Shown: positions 27,935 through 37,964, counted from the first letter of the stretch. The stretch is 39,614 nt of DNA from Candidatus Alistipes equi (GCA_018065435.1 JAGHTK010000156.1:1-39614); one strand, 5' to 3'. Program-made: numbers and translations. The notes: generated by a model from the letters alone, not told the origin.

Positions 27935-30900
27935 ATGAAAAAGCTTATATCAATTCTCACCATTGCTATCCTTTCATTTGCTACAATCACTTCATGTACA
28001 AATGAAGTACAGACAGCAATTGAAGAAAATGGAATTAATATTACCATAATCGGAGGCGACAAAGATTTAAATAACGATTCGTCAAATACTAAGACGTATG
28101 TTTCGGAAGAAGGAAATACCGTTCATGTGTATTGGCAGAATGTTGAAACAGAAAAATTGATGGTCTATGAACTCATCGATAATGGAGATACGGATATTCG
28201 TTATAATGAGTCTTTACAGGCCGATATCAAAGATGGTGGCGTAACGGCAGAGTTCCAAACTTCTATTTATGGTGAAACACCCACGGGTGAGCATACTTAT
28301 AAATATACTGCAATTTATCCTTCAAGTTGTGCTTCAAAATCCGACGGAAAATACCGCGTCGAAATTCCTCAGGTTCAAAACCTCAATGGAACCAACCTTG
28401 CTCCCGATGCCGACGTTCTTGTAGGAGTACCTCACGACAATGGTAATACCAGAATAGCCGAAGGAGCAACTATCCCTTATCAGTTTAAGAGATTTGGTAC
28501 AACCGTCAAAATGACATTGAAGGGTATTTCTAAAGACGAGACGGTAAACAAAGTTGAAATTACAGCCCCTAAGGGAATTTCCGGTTTTGGAGTCGTCGAT
28601 CTTACAAGTGGTGAGGTTACAGAAACAACCGGACATAAAACATCTATAACTCTAAACCTTAATCAGGTCGTTGATGAAACAACAAATATATCAGTATGGT
28701 TTAGAGTCCTCAGTGGAACATGGACTGTTTCCAAAGACAAGCCGCTGAAGGTTGTGGTTACCACAGATGCAGCGACTTACACCAAGGAAATCACAGCTAT
28801 TGCGTCAACTGAGAACAATCTAGAATTTGCTGAGGGTGGACTTACCACTTTAGGTATTTCTGGAATGACACGCGACGAAAATTCTGCAATCGAAGATGGT
28901 GAATACGTGATTACAGCTGTCAATGTAAGCACTAATTATATAATGCTTGCATACGAGTCCGGAAATAACATCAAGTCAGAAACCTACACTTTGAATGAAG
29001 ATGGTAATTTCGTTTTTAATGCATCCTCTACTCACGAACCTGAAGAATGTGTATATACATTTACACGTGTAACAGAAGGCGACTATAAGGGGTACTATAC
29101 AATTAAGGACCATAAAGGTAATTATCTTTATGCAGCAGGAGACAATAGTGGAGGTAAAAACCAAAATTATTTAAAAGCTTATAACCCTGAAACTAAAGAT
29201 GATACATATTATTGGTTAATTACATATGTGGATGAAGAATATTCAATTACTGCAAAATCAAGCAACAGTAATCAATTGAAATTCAATTCTGCATCAAATC
29301 AATTGATGTTCAGTTGCTATACAAGCGGTCAAACAGCCGTAACGTTGTATCCTGCTAGTAAACTTGTAATTGACAGAACTCCTAGAATTGAAGTTTCAGC
29401 AGAAGAATTAAATTATGCCGCTGATGGAACGACGAAGGATTCTCAGATTACTGTCAAGGCAAAATATTGCGAAGGACTTTCGGCGACAAGCAACGACGAA
29501 TGGATTTCAAACATATCAATTTCTGAGGGTGTTCTTGTTCTTACAGTTTCAGCGAACACAGTTGTTCAAGAGCGTCAAGGTGTCATAACAATCAGTTCAA
29601 CAACAGCTGATGTTGAATCTAAATCAATAACGATTAAGCAGGCTGCTCACAGCGATCAGCCTCAAGGTGGTGATGGTATAATAAACTTTGGTAATGGAGA
29701 TGGGGATTGTGCTATCGATGACACTTCTGTAACGGGAACAGATAGCAATTTTAATGAGTGGATGATAACCACTAGCGGCACCACCTATTTTGGGCAGAAT
29801 GCCAATTATAGTCAAATAGGTTCAAGTAATAATCCTGCATCCAGCATCACCTTTACGACCACCTTACCTGACAATGTTCAGATTACTGATTTCTCTGCAA
29901 AATTCGGAGGGTTCTCTGGAACTGCAGGTACGGTTGAGTTAAAAGTTGGAGAAACTGAAGTTGGCTCAGGTAGTCTCGCAAGCACGGACGTCACTGTCAA
30001 TATAGATGAAAACAAAAAAGGCACCATTGGCAAGGTGTTAACTGTTACTGTCACAGGTATTTCCAAAGGTGTAAAGGCATATTACATTTCATATGCATAT
30101 GAACCTATTAAGGCAGTTGAAAGTATTGCGATAAAGACTGCTCCTACCCAAACGACATATTTTGTAGGTGAAAAATTCAACCCTGCAGGTCTTGTGATTA
30201 CTGCTACTTATGATGATGCTTCAACGAAGGATATCGCATATGCAGGGAATGAAAGCAAGTTTACTTTTAATCCAACTCTCGACGCTGAATTACAGACTTC
30301 AAACAACTCTATAGAAATAACATATGGCGAAAAATCAACGACTCAGAACATCACCGTTAAGACTCGTCCGGAATTCACAGTTACACCTTCAAATAACGCA
30401 GCAGAACCTATATTGATAGGAGAAGGCGAGTATAATGGTGAACCTATCAGTGTTATAGTTGGAACAGATGTAGTTTGGACTGTAGCCAAGGTGTCTGGTG
30501 ATGACGTTATCGAATTCACTGAGGGTGGCACAAGTTCCGGAAGCATTAGCGTGAAGATTGATGCTAATACTGGCGCAGCACGTAATTTTGTTCTCAGAGT
30601 ATCTTCTAGTACCGCCGGCGTATCTCCCGCTTCATACGATGTATATCTGCATCAAGATGCATCGTCTACAGTTACCACCATTGCCCTTGCTACGCCTACA
30701 GGCCTGGCATACGACGATAGCACCAAAAAACTCACCTGGAACGCTGTTACAACTGATGTAAACGGAACAGCACTTGTTGAATATATACCTACATACCAAA
30801 TCAACATTGATAATAGTGGCTGGAAAAATGCTTCATCTCCATTCGCTCTATCAACATTGAGTGCAGGCTCTCATACAGCTCAATTAAAAGCAATAGGCAA

Positions 30901-31402
30901 TGGTACTGTTTATGGTGATTCGGAAGCCAGTGACTTATACGAATTCACAAAATCTAATCCGACATGGAAACTCGTTACAGATGCATCGACACTAAAAGCA
31001 GGTGATAAGATTGTCATTGCATCAAGAGATAAAGGAAAATCAGCTACTGATATTACTTCAGATTATATGGGTGAGGTTGCTTCGACTTTTAGTACTGATA
31101 AAAATACCATTACGTCTCTTGGAACTGGCACAGTTGAATTGACAATAGGAGGTTCATCAGATGCATGGACTCTTACAAATAGTTCTGGAAAAAAGCTTGG
31201 TTCAACTGCAGTAAAGAAAGTTGCATGGGATAGTGAAACAACAACTTGGAGTATATCTATTTCAAATGGTAATGCAACCATCCAAAATGGAAAAGATGCT
31301 TATGGACGCTTCCTTCATAATGTTAATTCTACACGTTTTACAACTTATACAAGTGCTACAAATGCTAGTATGTTATTGCCTCAGATATATCGCTACGAAT
31401 AA
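27935..31402 (+). CDS. Large fimbrillin/BACON/Ig-like lipoprotein adhesin, module 2
   Basis: Likely start ATG 27935 (ORF opens at 27920); lipobox ATITSCTNE; N-domain paralogous to 23593-26361; BACON-like, Big-like (VESIAIKTAPTQTTYFVGEKFNPAGLVITATYDD) and Fn3-like modules. Confidence 0.8.
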   Translation: MKKLISILTIAILSFATITSCTNEVQTAIEENGINITIIGGDKDLNNDSSNTKTYVSEEGNTVHVYWQNVETEKLMVYELIDNGDTDIRYNESLQADIKDGGVTAEFQTSIYGETPTGEHTYKYTAIYPSSCASKSDGKYRVEIPQVQNLNGTNLAPDADVLVGVPHDNGNTRIAEGATIPYQFKRFGTTVKMTLKGISKDETVNKVEITAPKGISGFGVVDLTSGEVTETTGHKTSITLNLNQVVDETTNISVWFRVLSGTWTVSKDKPLKVVVTTDAATYTKEITAIASTENNLEFAEGGLTTLGISGMTRDENSAIEDGEYVITAVNVSTNYIMLAYESGNNIKSETYTLNEDGNFVFNASSTHEPEECVYTFTRVTEGDYKGYYTIKDHKGNYLYAAGDNSGGKNQNYLKAYNPETKDDTYYWLITYVDEEYSITAKSSNSNQLKFNSASNQLMFSCYTSGQTAVTLYPASKLVIDRTPRIEVSAEELNYAADGTTKDSQITVKAKYCEGLSATSNDEWISNISISEGVLVLTVSANTVVQERQGVITISSTTADVESKSITIKQAAHSDQPQGGDGIINFGNGDGDCAIDDTSVTGTDSNFNEWMITTSGTTYFGQNANYSQIGSSNNPASSITFTTTLPDNVQITDFSAKFGGFSGTAGTVELKVGETEVGSGSLASTDVTVNIDENKKGTIGKVLTVTVTGISKGVKAYYISYAYEPIKAVESIAIKTAPTQTTYFVGEKFNPAGLVITATYDDASTKDIAYAGNESKFTFNPTLDAELQTSNNSIEITYGEKSTTQNITVKTRPEFTVTPSNNAAEPILIGEGEYNGEPISVIVGTDVVWTVAKVSGDDVIEFTEGGTSSGSISVKIDANTGAARNFVLRVSSSTAGVSPASYDVYLHQDASSTVTTIALATPTGLAYDDSTKKLTWNAVTTDVNGTALVEYIPTYQINIDNSGWKNASSPFALSTLSAGSHTAQLKAIGNGTVYGDSEASDLYEFTKSNPTWKLVTDASTLKAGDKIVIASRDKGKSATDITSDYMGEVASTFSTDKNTITSLGTGTVELTIGGSSDAWTLTNSSGKKLGSTAVKKVAWDSETTTWSISISNGNATIQNGKDAYGRFLHNVNSTRFTTYTSATNASMLLPQIYRYE

Positions 31403-31449
31403 AACAGACTTTTTACACACCCCAATGGTCTTGTGTAAAGAATCTCTCT

Positions 31450-31477
31450 AAAGGTCAGGCCAGTGGCCTGACCTTTT
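31450..31477 (+). terminator. Intrinsic terminator after adhesin 2
   Basis: AAAGGTCAGGCC-agt-GGCCTGACCTTT, perfect 12-bp stem. Confidence 0.85.
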
Positions 31478-31557
31478 AACCCACTGAAGCGGAAATGACA
31501 ACAAAAACAATACTTTACGCACACGCGAATGACTCGTGTATTGCACAAAAATAACAA

Positions 31558-32142
31558 ATGCACCACCTCTACCTTTCATACCAACCCGACACCAACGCAT
31601 TTCAGAAGGAACGTGATGCGCTGGAGTCATGGTGCAAAAAGGAGGCTGTGGAATATAACATTATCACTGAAAACTTCTCTGAAAGAGTATCAAAGCCGCA
31701 GATAGAAAAACTGCTGCGTCCTGTTCACATTGGAGACATAGTCATTGCGACACATCTCACGCGCCTCGGCAGAAGCATAAAGATGCTAATGAACGTTCTG
31801 CAGACTATCTATTGTAAAGGTGCAGAGGTATTCTGTCTTGATACAGGGACCATCAGCAAGGACATTCTTAAATCATTGGAACTCGTAGAAAACATAGATA
31901 AACAAATCCGTAGTGAACGAAGCATGGAGGGTCTGCAAAAAGCCGCCCATCAGGGCAAACAATTCGGTCGTCCTGTAGGTCGGAAAAAGATTCCTGAAAA
32001 GAACGTTCTTTACGGCAAAACCGAACTTATAGATAAGATGATTGCCGACGGCATCTCAAAAACTGAAATCGCTAAAAGACTTGACGTTTCAAGAGGTACC
32101 ATAATAAGTTATCTAAAATCTACAAAAGAAGATAATAGTTAG
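31558..32142 (+). CDS. Serine recombinase/DNA invertase-like (Mpi-like)
   Basis: 194 aa; VIATHLTRLGRSIKMLMNVL; RSMEGLQKAAHQGKQFGRPVGRKK; C-terminal HTH MIADGISKTEIAKRLDVSRGTIISYLK. Confidence 0.8.
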   Translation: MHHLYLSYQPDTNAFQKERDALESWCKKEAVEYNIITENFSERVSKPQIEKLLRPVHIGDIVIATHLTRLGRSIKMLMNVLQTIYCKGAEVFCLDTGTISKDILKSLELVENIDKQIRSERSMEGLQKAAHQGKQFGRPVGRKKIPEKNVLYGKTELIDKMIADGISKTEIAKRLDVSRGTIISYLKSTKEDNS

Positions 32143-32355
32143 TACCTACCAACCTTAGTCCAATCATCAATTTCTGGATCTCGATGTTCCAGATGATATC
32201 TATGTAGATTTAGGCAACTAAAGGCTAATAAAACGGATTATCATTTCTTGTACCACGTTTTCAAAGAAAGTTTTTCTGTGCTTGAGATACAACATCTACC
32301 CTACCTACATTCAAGCACAATCTTGTTTAAGAGGATAAAGAGTTAAAGAATTTAC

Positions 32356-32390
32356 CCGATTTGCAGACGTACTTGCGAATCGGTTTTTCT
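32356..32390 (+). terminator. Intrinsic terminator
   Basis: CCGATTTGCA-gacgtact-TGCGAATCGG followed by TTTTTCTTTT. Confidence 0.7.
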
Positions 32391-32810
32391 TTTGTAACAC
32401 TAAGGTTTCATTGTTCCAATTCACCCCTGCCTTTCATCCCAATAGGCGATTTGTCTCCTTTCATGTCCACAAAATTTTAGTTGAGAAGTAATCCCATACA
32501 AATCTTGTAGCTCCCAACGATACAACGTACAATAAGAACCTGGATAACATTTCAACCATGATTTCTCTTTTTCATGGCAAAGAATAATAGATTAGTTCAT
32601 AACGCATTTTTGATAAAGACCAAAATTCGTACGTAAAACAGGTTTAGTTACGGATTAGTACTACCCATAAAAAGAGCTCATAGAGCAACTCTTGCGCACA
32701 AAATAAAAAAGTTGTTTTACTTATGGTTTAGTAAACCCATTTTATCTTCTAATAAATTGTCTTTCTACGATTTATCGCTCAATTTTGGCAAAACAAATGG
32801 CACAAAAACA

Positions 32811-33215
32811 ATGGAAAACAGCTATGATGAGCTCACAATCATTCGTAATGAATTCATGCAGTTTAAGGGTGAATTCCGTGAGATGAAAGATAACATTCTC
32901 TCTCTTTTGAAACATCATGAAAAGCAAAGAGAACAACTTCGTGAACTTATACACATCCTTCAAGAAATTCTCGAAGCGTTCGATAAGAACGAACATACGA
33001 AATCCCGTTGGGATGATATGGAGTACATTCCAACGTACAAAGTTCTAAGTCGCTACAACATCTCAAGAAAATACCTCTACTACTATCGCATGGAACATGG
33101 ACTTCGTACCAAGCGCATCGGCAAAACAAATTACTACCTACGTTCCGACATTGAAAACATGGGAAAGGACATCACTTTTATTCCAGAAAAGAATAAGGAG
33201 AAACAAAACAAATAA
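32811..33215 (+). CDS. HTH_17/MerR-like DNA-binding protein, possible mobilization accessory
   Basis: Start chosen at ATG 32811; MEYIPTYKVLSRYNISRKYLYYYRMEHGLRTKRIGKTNYYLRSDIENM; upstream of the putative relaxase. Confidence 0.6.
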   Translation: MENSYDELTIIRNEFMQFKGEFREMKDNILSLLKHHEKQREQLRELIHILQEILEAFDKNEHTKSRWDDMEYIPTYKVLSRYNISRKYLYYYRMEHGLRTKRIGKTNYYLRSDIENMGKDITFIPEKNKEKQNK

Positions 33216-33227
33216 ACGCATTGTCAA

Positions 33228-34775
33228 ATGATAATACGCACTTATCTTAAAAAGGACTTTCACACAACCATTCTCTATCACAGAAAAAAGGTCCACGAAC
33301 GTGTTGCATTTTTTCTACATCAAAGAGGTATTGTTGCAAGCAACGACTCACACAGAATCTCAGCCATAGAGTACACATTTTTAAGTTTTGCCAAGGAATA
33401 TGGTATCAATAAAAGCGAGGTTGCAAAAAAGACAAGGGACGTTTTAGCACATATCATTGTTGTAATACAATCACCACATGCCGTAACCCTTGCAGAGTAT
33501 AGAAGCGGTGTCGAAGAAGTTCTTCGCAAAATGGGATTTTCCAACGAGCCGTTCGTTGCAATCATGCATCTTGACTCCTATCAACTTCACATGCATATAA
33601 TGGTCCCCATAAAGCCTGGTGTAAAGTACGATTTACGCTATCGTTCAAGTGAGAATGCTTGGATGAGATGGTTAGAGCAAGGTGGCGAAAAGCCTACATC
33701 ACTTCCCGATATTTCTCTTCCTCCGTCATTGATGTATCGCGCTGATAGTATGCTAGGTCCCTTATCCATTCAGGTACGACATCTGGCAGGAGGCGTAGCC
33801 TCTAACTACATTTTCCAGGACATATCGACATTCGATGCAGCACTACGTCTTTATGGAATTGCCTTGCGTCTTGTTGATAAAACAAACGAAAAGATAAAGC
33901 ATGACTACGGAATGGCTTACCGTTTGACAAAACTTGTAAATAAACATACCATCAGTGTCAGCGCATCAAGTCTTCGTTGCTCTTTAATGCGTCCGCACAT
34001 CGAAAAAGAGTGTCAAAAGGAATTTATGCCTTTGGGCATTCTTCGAACATTTACGCATAGGGACTGTATGGAACTTTTTCAGAATCCACTTAATTGTATG
34101 TTTCATTGGTCAGAGGCTGGAATTGATACAGTCTTAAAGAAGCAAAATGGAAAGTTAGAGGACATTATTCTTGTTGATCACATCCAGCATGAAAGCATTT
34201 CTCTCTTTAGTTTACTTCCTTCACTATCTTCCTTTTTAGGGGCAATCGAAAGTAAGGCCATCGAACTCTTTGGAAGTGCGTATAAAAAGCGGAATTTACT
34301 CTATTCCTTTGCGGACAATATCCTTGCACAAGAGGATTCTTCAACGAAAGGGTCAATTAAAAATCAGTGTTCCCTTCGACAGCTACTTCTTTCGATGCAG
34401 AAAAGCGAAGTTGTGGTTGCACTTAAAAAAAGTAGAGAAGCTGTTGGGGATGTAATGATTTCCATCTTCCAATCCGTTCGAATGGAGACCATGCGTTTGG
34501 CCCCAATCCCTATGGTTGAGCGCATGAAAAACATCACTACTCTTCTTTCAAGGCTTCAGGAATGTGAAAAGATGGTCGCAAAAGCACATTTCATTCTTTC
34601 AAAGCAAAATGATATGGATGACATTCAGAAAATGTACCAAAATCAAGTCAGGGTAATAAATGAAATAAGAGAAAAGTATCAAACGAAGAACATCATAAAA
34701 GAGCAACTTTCAGAAGACGAATCCACTTTTGACGACACAAAGAAGCATAATGCCTTAAAACACATTGCAAAATAA
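33228..34775 (+). CDS. Putative relaxase/mobilization nuclease
   Basis: 515 aa; VLAHIIVVIQSPHAVTLAEYRSGVEEVLRKMGFSNEPFVAIMHLDSYQLHMHIMVPIKPG has the HxH relaxase signature; long helical C-terminus. Confidence 0.6.
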   Translation: MIIRTYLKKDFHTTILYHRKKVHERVAFFLHQRGIVASNDSHRISAIEYTFLSFAKEYGINKSEVAKKTRDVLAHIIVVIQSPHAVTLAEYRSGVEEVLRKMGFSNEPFVAIMHLDSYQLHMHIMVPIKPGVKYDLRYRSSENAWMRWLEQGGEKPTSLPDISLPPSLMYRADSMLGPLSIQVRHLAGGVASNYIFQDISTFDAALRLYGIALRLVDKTNEKIKHDYGMAYRLTKLVNKHTISVSASSLRCSLMRPHIEKECQKEFMPLGILRTFTHRDCMELFQNPLNCMFHWSEAGIDTVLKKQNGKLEDIILVDHIQHESISLFSLLPSLSSFLGAIESKAIELFGSAYKKRNLLYSFADNILAQEDSSTKGSIKNQCSLRQLLLSMQKSEVVVALKKSREAVGDVMISIFQSVRMETMRLAPIPMVERMKNITTLLSRLQECEKMVAKAHFILSKQNDMDDIQKMYQNQVRVINEIREKYQTKNIIKEQLSEDESTFDDTKKHNALKHIAK

Positions 34776-35004
34776 GTTCTACGCCCCGGTAGATCTAATT
34801 TACAAATACCAAAACATTGGCTTTGATGTATAGTCAGATATTTTTTTGAACGATTGCCTGCAATGAATACACATTCCCTAAAATCCACTTCTAAAGTAAA
34901 AGAAGTTCCTAAAGCAAATAGTATTGAAATTGGACAAATGAAAATTTCAAAAAAGGAAGTGAAAAAATTGGAAATCTTCGGTCAACTCAACAAAAAGACA
35001 AACA

Positions 35005-35244
35005 GATATCGAGAAATCGGGCGAGATGCTTGCCGTAGCACACTTCGAGGCTGAAGAAGACTGAGACCCTGCTCCGGACACCCCCGGAAGTAGCGACTCC
35101 GGGGGCGCGTCCGGGGATGATCCGGGACAAGGTCCCGACATCGAAATCAAACACCGTCTGAGTCTCACGTCCAATGATTCGGCTCTCGGCAAGGTGAAAA
35201 TCGGCAACGGTCTAGTTGGCACATCGACTAGGACATACGCATGA
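35005..35244 (+). pseudogene. GC-rich relic, possibly the C-terminal tail of an HU-like protein
   Basis: DIEKSGEMLAVAHFEAEED*DPAPDTPGSSDSGGASGDDPGQGPDIEIKHRLSLTSNDSALGKVKIGNG with an internal TGA. Family assignment is weak. Confidence 0.35.
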
Positions 35245-35494
35245 TTTTGACGTTACGAATTGAAAATTAAAAAGATAATCTTAAAAAGTTCGCCTATTTT
35301 TTATCCTATTTTTTAGCATGGTTTACGGAAATGAATAATGAATTCTTCCTTAAAGATCATGTGCCTTGATAAATTTGCCGGATACTGTATGCTTTGGAAA
35401 AAGCAGGCTAACTTTAGGCTAACAATGAACGATTCCATAGGTTCTGTTTTCTTCGTAAATAGGAGAAAGAATATTGGCAGCAGGTTAAGTCTGG

Positions 35495-36808
35495 TTAGGG
35501 TTTCAAGCAACCTATTGGAACGACATAAATACCATCCTCTGGGCGTCTGTATGCAATGCTGCCCACACCTGTAAGTACCATAAGGAATGAGGGTTTCTTC
35601 ATCTTTGTCGTATCCAGTTTATTCTTCAAGGCTATAAGGCTTTCCACCCCTTCCTTAATAAGGACATTGCCTCCAAGTTTGATTTCTATCAACCCGTATC
35701 GGCCGTCACGAAGATGTACGACAGCGTCACATTCCAGCTTGTCCGCATCCCTGTAATGGGCGACTTCGCCTATCAATGCGTCAGCATAGGTTCTCAAGTC
35801 CCGAATGGCAAGTGTTTCGAAGAAAAACCCGAAAGTATTGAGGTCGTTCTCTAAATCCTTCGGTCCGATAGACAAACTTGCAGTACCTATTGACGGGTCA
35901 GTATAATATCTGGTATTTGATGTACGTATGGCTGTCTTAGACCTCAAATTCGGATTTCATGCCTTTGATTCCTCTACAACAAACAGTTTTGTAAGTGCGC
36001 TGATATATGAGGAAACGGTGTCTGTATCCATCTTCTTCGATTCGTTTGCCTGCATATCGGCGGCAATTGTTTCAAGGGAGGCCTGAGTCGCCAGATTCCT
36101 TGCATATGAGCGCATTAGCAGTCCGACCTTCTCCGGATTGCGCTTAATTCCGTCCACTCTAGACATATCCTTCTCTCTTACGGCTTCGCAATAGTCATAC
36201 GCCTGGTCAAGAGCAATCTCCCGATCCATTTCCACGGCACTGGGCCAACCTCCGCGGCAGGTAAGGAAAGCAAGTTCGGACAGATTGATATTGCTGTGCC
36301 CAAGTATGGCTGAAGGCTCATCGAACAATTGAGCCAAACTGACTTCTCCCGTTGATTCTCCCGATTCAAAAAGAGACATCGGCCGCATATTCAAACGTCC
36401 GAAACGACCGGTCCCGGTATGCTTGATAACTTCTTCGTCTTCCTGCTGAAGCGGAACCGATGACCCTGTCAGGATGAAATGCCCAAAGCCTTTTCTATGG
36501 TCGGCTTCATATCTGATCGTATCCCATAATTGAGGGACTGTCTGCCATTCGTCAAGAAGTCTGGGCGTAGCACCGGCAAGAAGTTCTTGGGGATTGATAT
36601 CTGCCTTTATCTTGACTTCCTTGAGTTGGTCAGGAGCATCCATGTATATGAAGCTTGCTGCTATTTGTTCAGCCGTAGTTGTTTTGCCGCACCATTTGGG
36701 GCCTTGAATCAATACAGCACCCTTTCCGGCGAGTTTCCTCTTCAAAAGTGCATCTGCTATGCGTGGTTTATAGTCTGACATAGGACTCAAATTTTCGCAA
36801 ATATACAA
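35495..36808 (-). pseudogene. DUF4143-type AAA ATPase split by one in-frame TGA (35957-35959)
   Basis: 36808-35957: GAVLIQGPKWCGKTTTAEQ..SKA*; reading on in the same frame after TGA: NPNLRSKTAIRTSNTRYYTDPSIGTA...YGLIEIKLGG. First ATG probably 36781. Confidence 0.8.
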
Positions 36809-36829
36809 AAACCGTCATTTATTGGAAAG

Positions 36830-36865
36830 TTTTTCGGGCAAATATCGAAGTATTTTTCGGGCAAA
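36830..36865 (-). repeat. Two direct copies of TTTGCCCGAAAAA (minus strand), 23-bp period, upstream of the split ATPase
   Basis: TTTTTCGGGCAAA on the + strand at 36830-36842 and 36853-36865. Confidence 0.9.
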
Positions 36866-37262
36866 AAATAAAGCCCCACGGCAGTTCCGACGGCCTTGCA
36901 GGAATCTACTGTCCCGAAGCCCTGTCCGCAAGCGCACATCAGGTGGACACCATCAAAATCTCAAACATCACCACCACTCATATCCGCTTCTCCTCGGAAA
37001 TCAAATACGTGGACCTATCCAACAAAGTCCTCGCAGCAAAAAAAGTTCGTGTTTGCATTGTAAGTATGGTCACGAACAACCCAGTTGTGTGACGCTTGCC
37101 AATGTTGATTGGTGTTTTAAATTGCAGCACCGTCGCTTTCGCTTCTTTTAGCCCGGGTCCGAAGAGCCATGATCGGGGACAAGCTCACATAAGTGCCTAT
37201 GTATTCTTCCCGGGCGATAGCTCCCTATAGTTATTAGGACACTTGCTAAAGCGCTTCGCAGG

Positions 37263-37287
37263 TGGGAATAACGCCACCTTTTTTACG
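37263..37287 (+). terminator. Hairpin with T-tract
   Basis: AGGTGG-gaataacg-CCACCT followed by a T run; coordinates approximate. Confidence 0.5.
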
Positions 37288-37306
37288 TAAGCGAAACTTG
37301 AGATCT

Positions 37307-37954
37307 TTAATTATCCACGTTCAAACCCTTTTTCAAAGCTCGATTTTTTGGTGAGAAAATTCTATAGCCTATAGAAACTCCAATCTTTGAAGGCATGAAC
37401 TCGGACGAAGCATTAAACGGATCAGGATACTTATAATGTTCATGGCCCATAGGATTCATAATAATTTCTCCGTTCATCTTATATCCATTATACCACGAAA
37501 GAAGATAGTCAAAGGCCACGAATATATCGACAACCCAACGCTCGCGGAACTGTTTTTCCCATCCCACACCGATTCCTGTCATAAAGCCGAAACCCTTACT
37601 ATAGGTATCCTTAAACGAAATAAATCCGCCCTTGAAAAGTCTTGGTTTATTCATATCGAAGCACTGCACTCCAACATTACCACTTACATACCAGCCTTTA
37701 TTTGCGCCCTTAAAATAGTAACGCATTTCCGTCTGTAAGATACCAAAATTCATATGGTATCCTTTTCCACCGATTCTACGCCATGGAGAGTAGGTAATAT
37801 CAACCGAGAAAGTTGTATTGTCGGTTGTCTGAAATTCCAGTTGTGGATTTATAATACCAACCGCTGCGTACATAAGATTTAGCTTAGCGTATATCTCAGC
37901 ACGTAGCGATAAAGAGGATAAAAGCAGAAGAATAAGTATTGTAAGTTTTTTCAT
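37307..37954 (-). CDS. Outer-membrane beta-barrel protein, DUF3575-like
   Basis: 215 aa; signal peptide; alternating barrel strands FGFMTGIGVGWEKQFRERWVVDIFVAFDYLLSWYNGY; terminal GVSIGYRIF. Confidence 0.6.
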   Translation of the reverse strand: MKKLTILILLLLSSLSLRAEIYAKLNLMYAAVGIINPQLEFQTTDNTTFSVDITYSPWRRIGGKGYHMNFGILQTEMRYYFKGANKGWYVSGNVGVQCFDMNKPRLFKGGFISFKDTYSKGFGFMTGIGVGWEKQFRERWVVDIFVAFDYLLSWYNGYKMNGEIIMNPMGHEHYKYPDPFNASSEFMPSKIGVSIGYRIFSPKNRALKKGLNVDN

Positions 37955-37964
37955 ATGTGAATAC

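Noticed and set aside
32400-32600. Possible minus-strand gene (..WLKCYPGSYCTLYRWELQDLYGITSQLKF..)
   Set aside because: Short, interrupted, and no family recognised.
35005-36808. TGA recoding as tryptophan
   Set aside because: TGA is used as a normal stop for several intact genes here (e.g. 3653-3655 region onward, 17873), so a local nonsense mutation is simpler.
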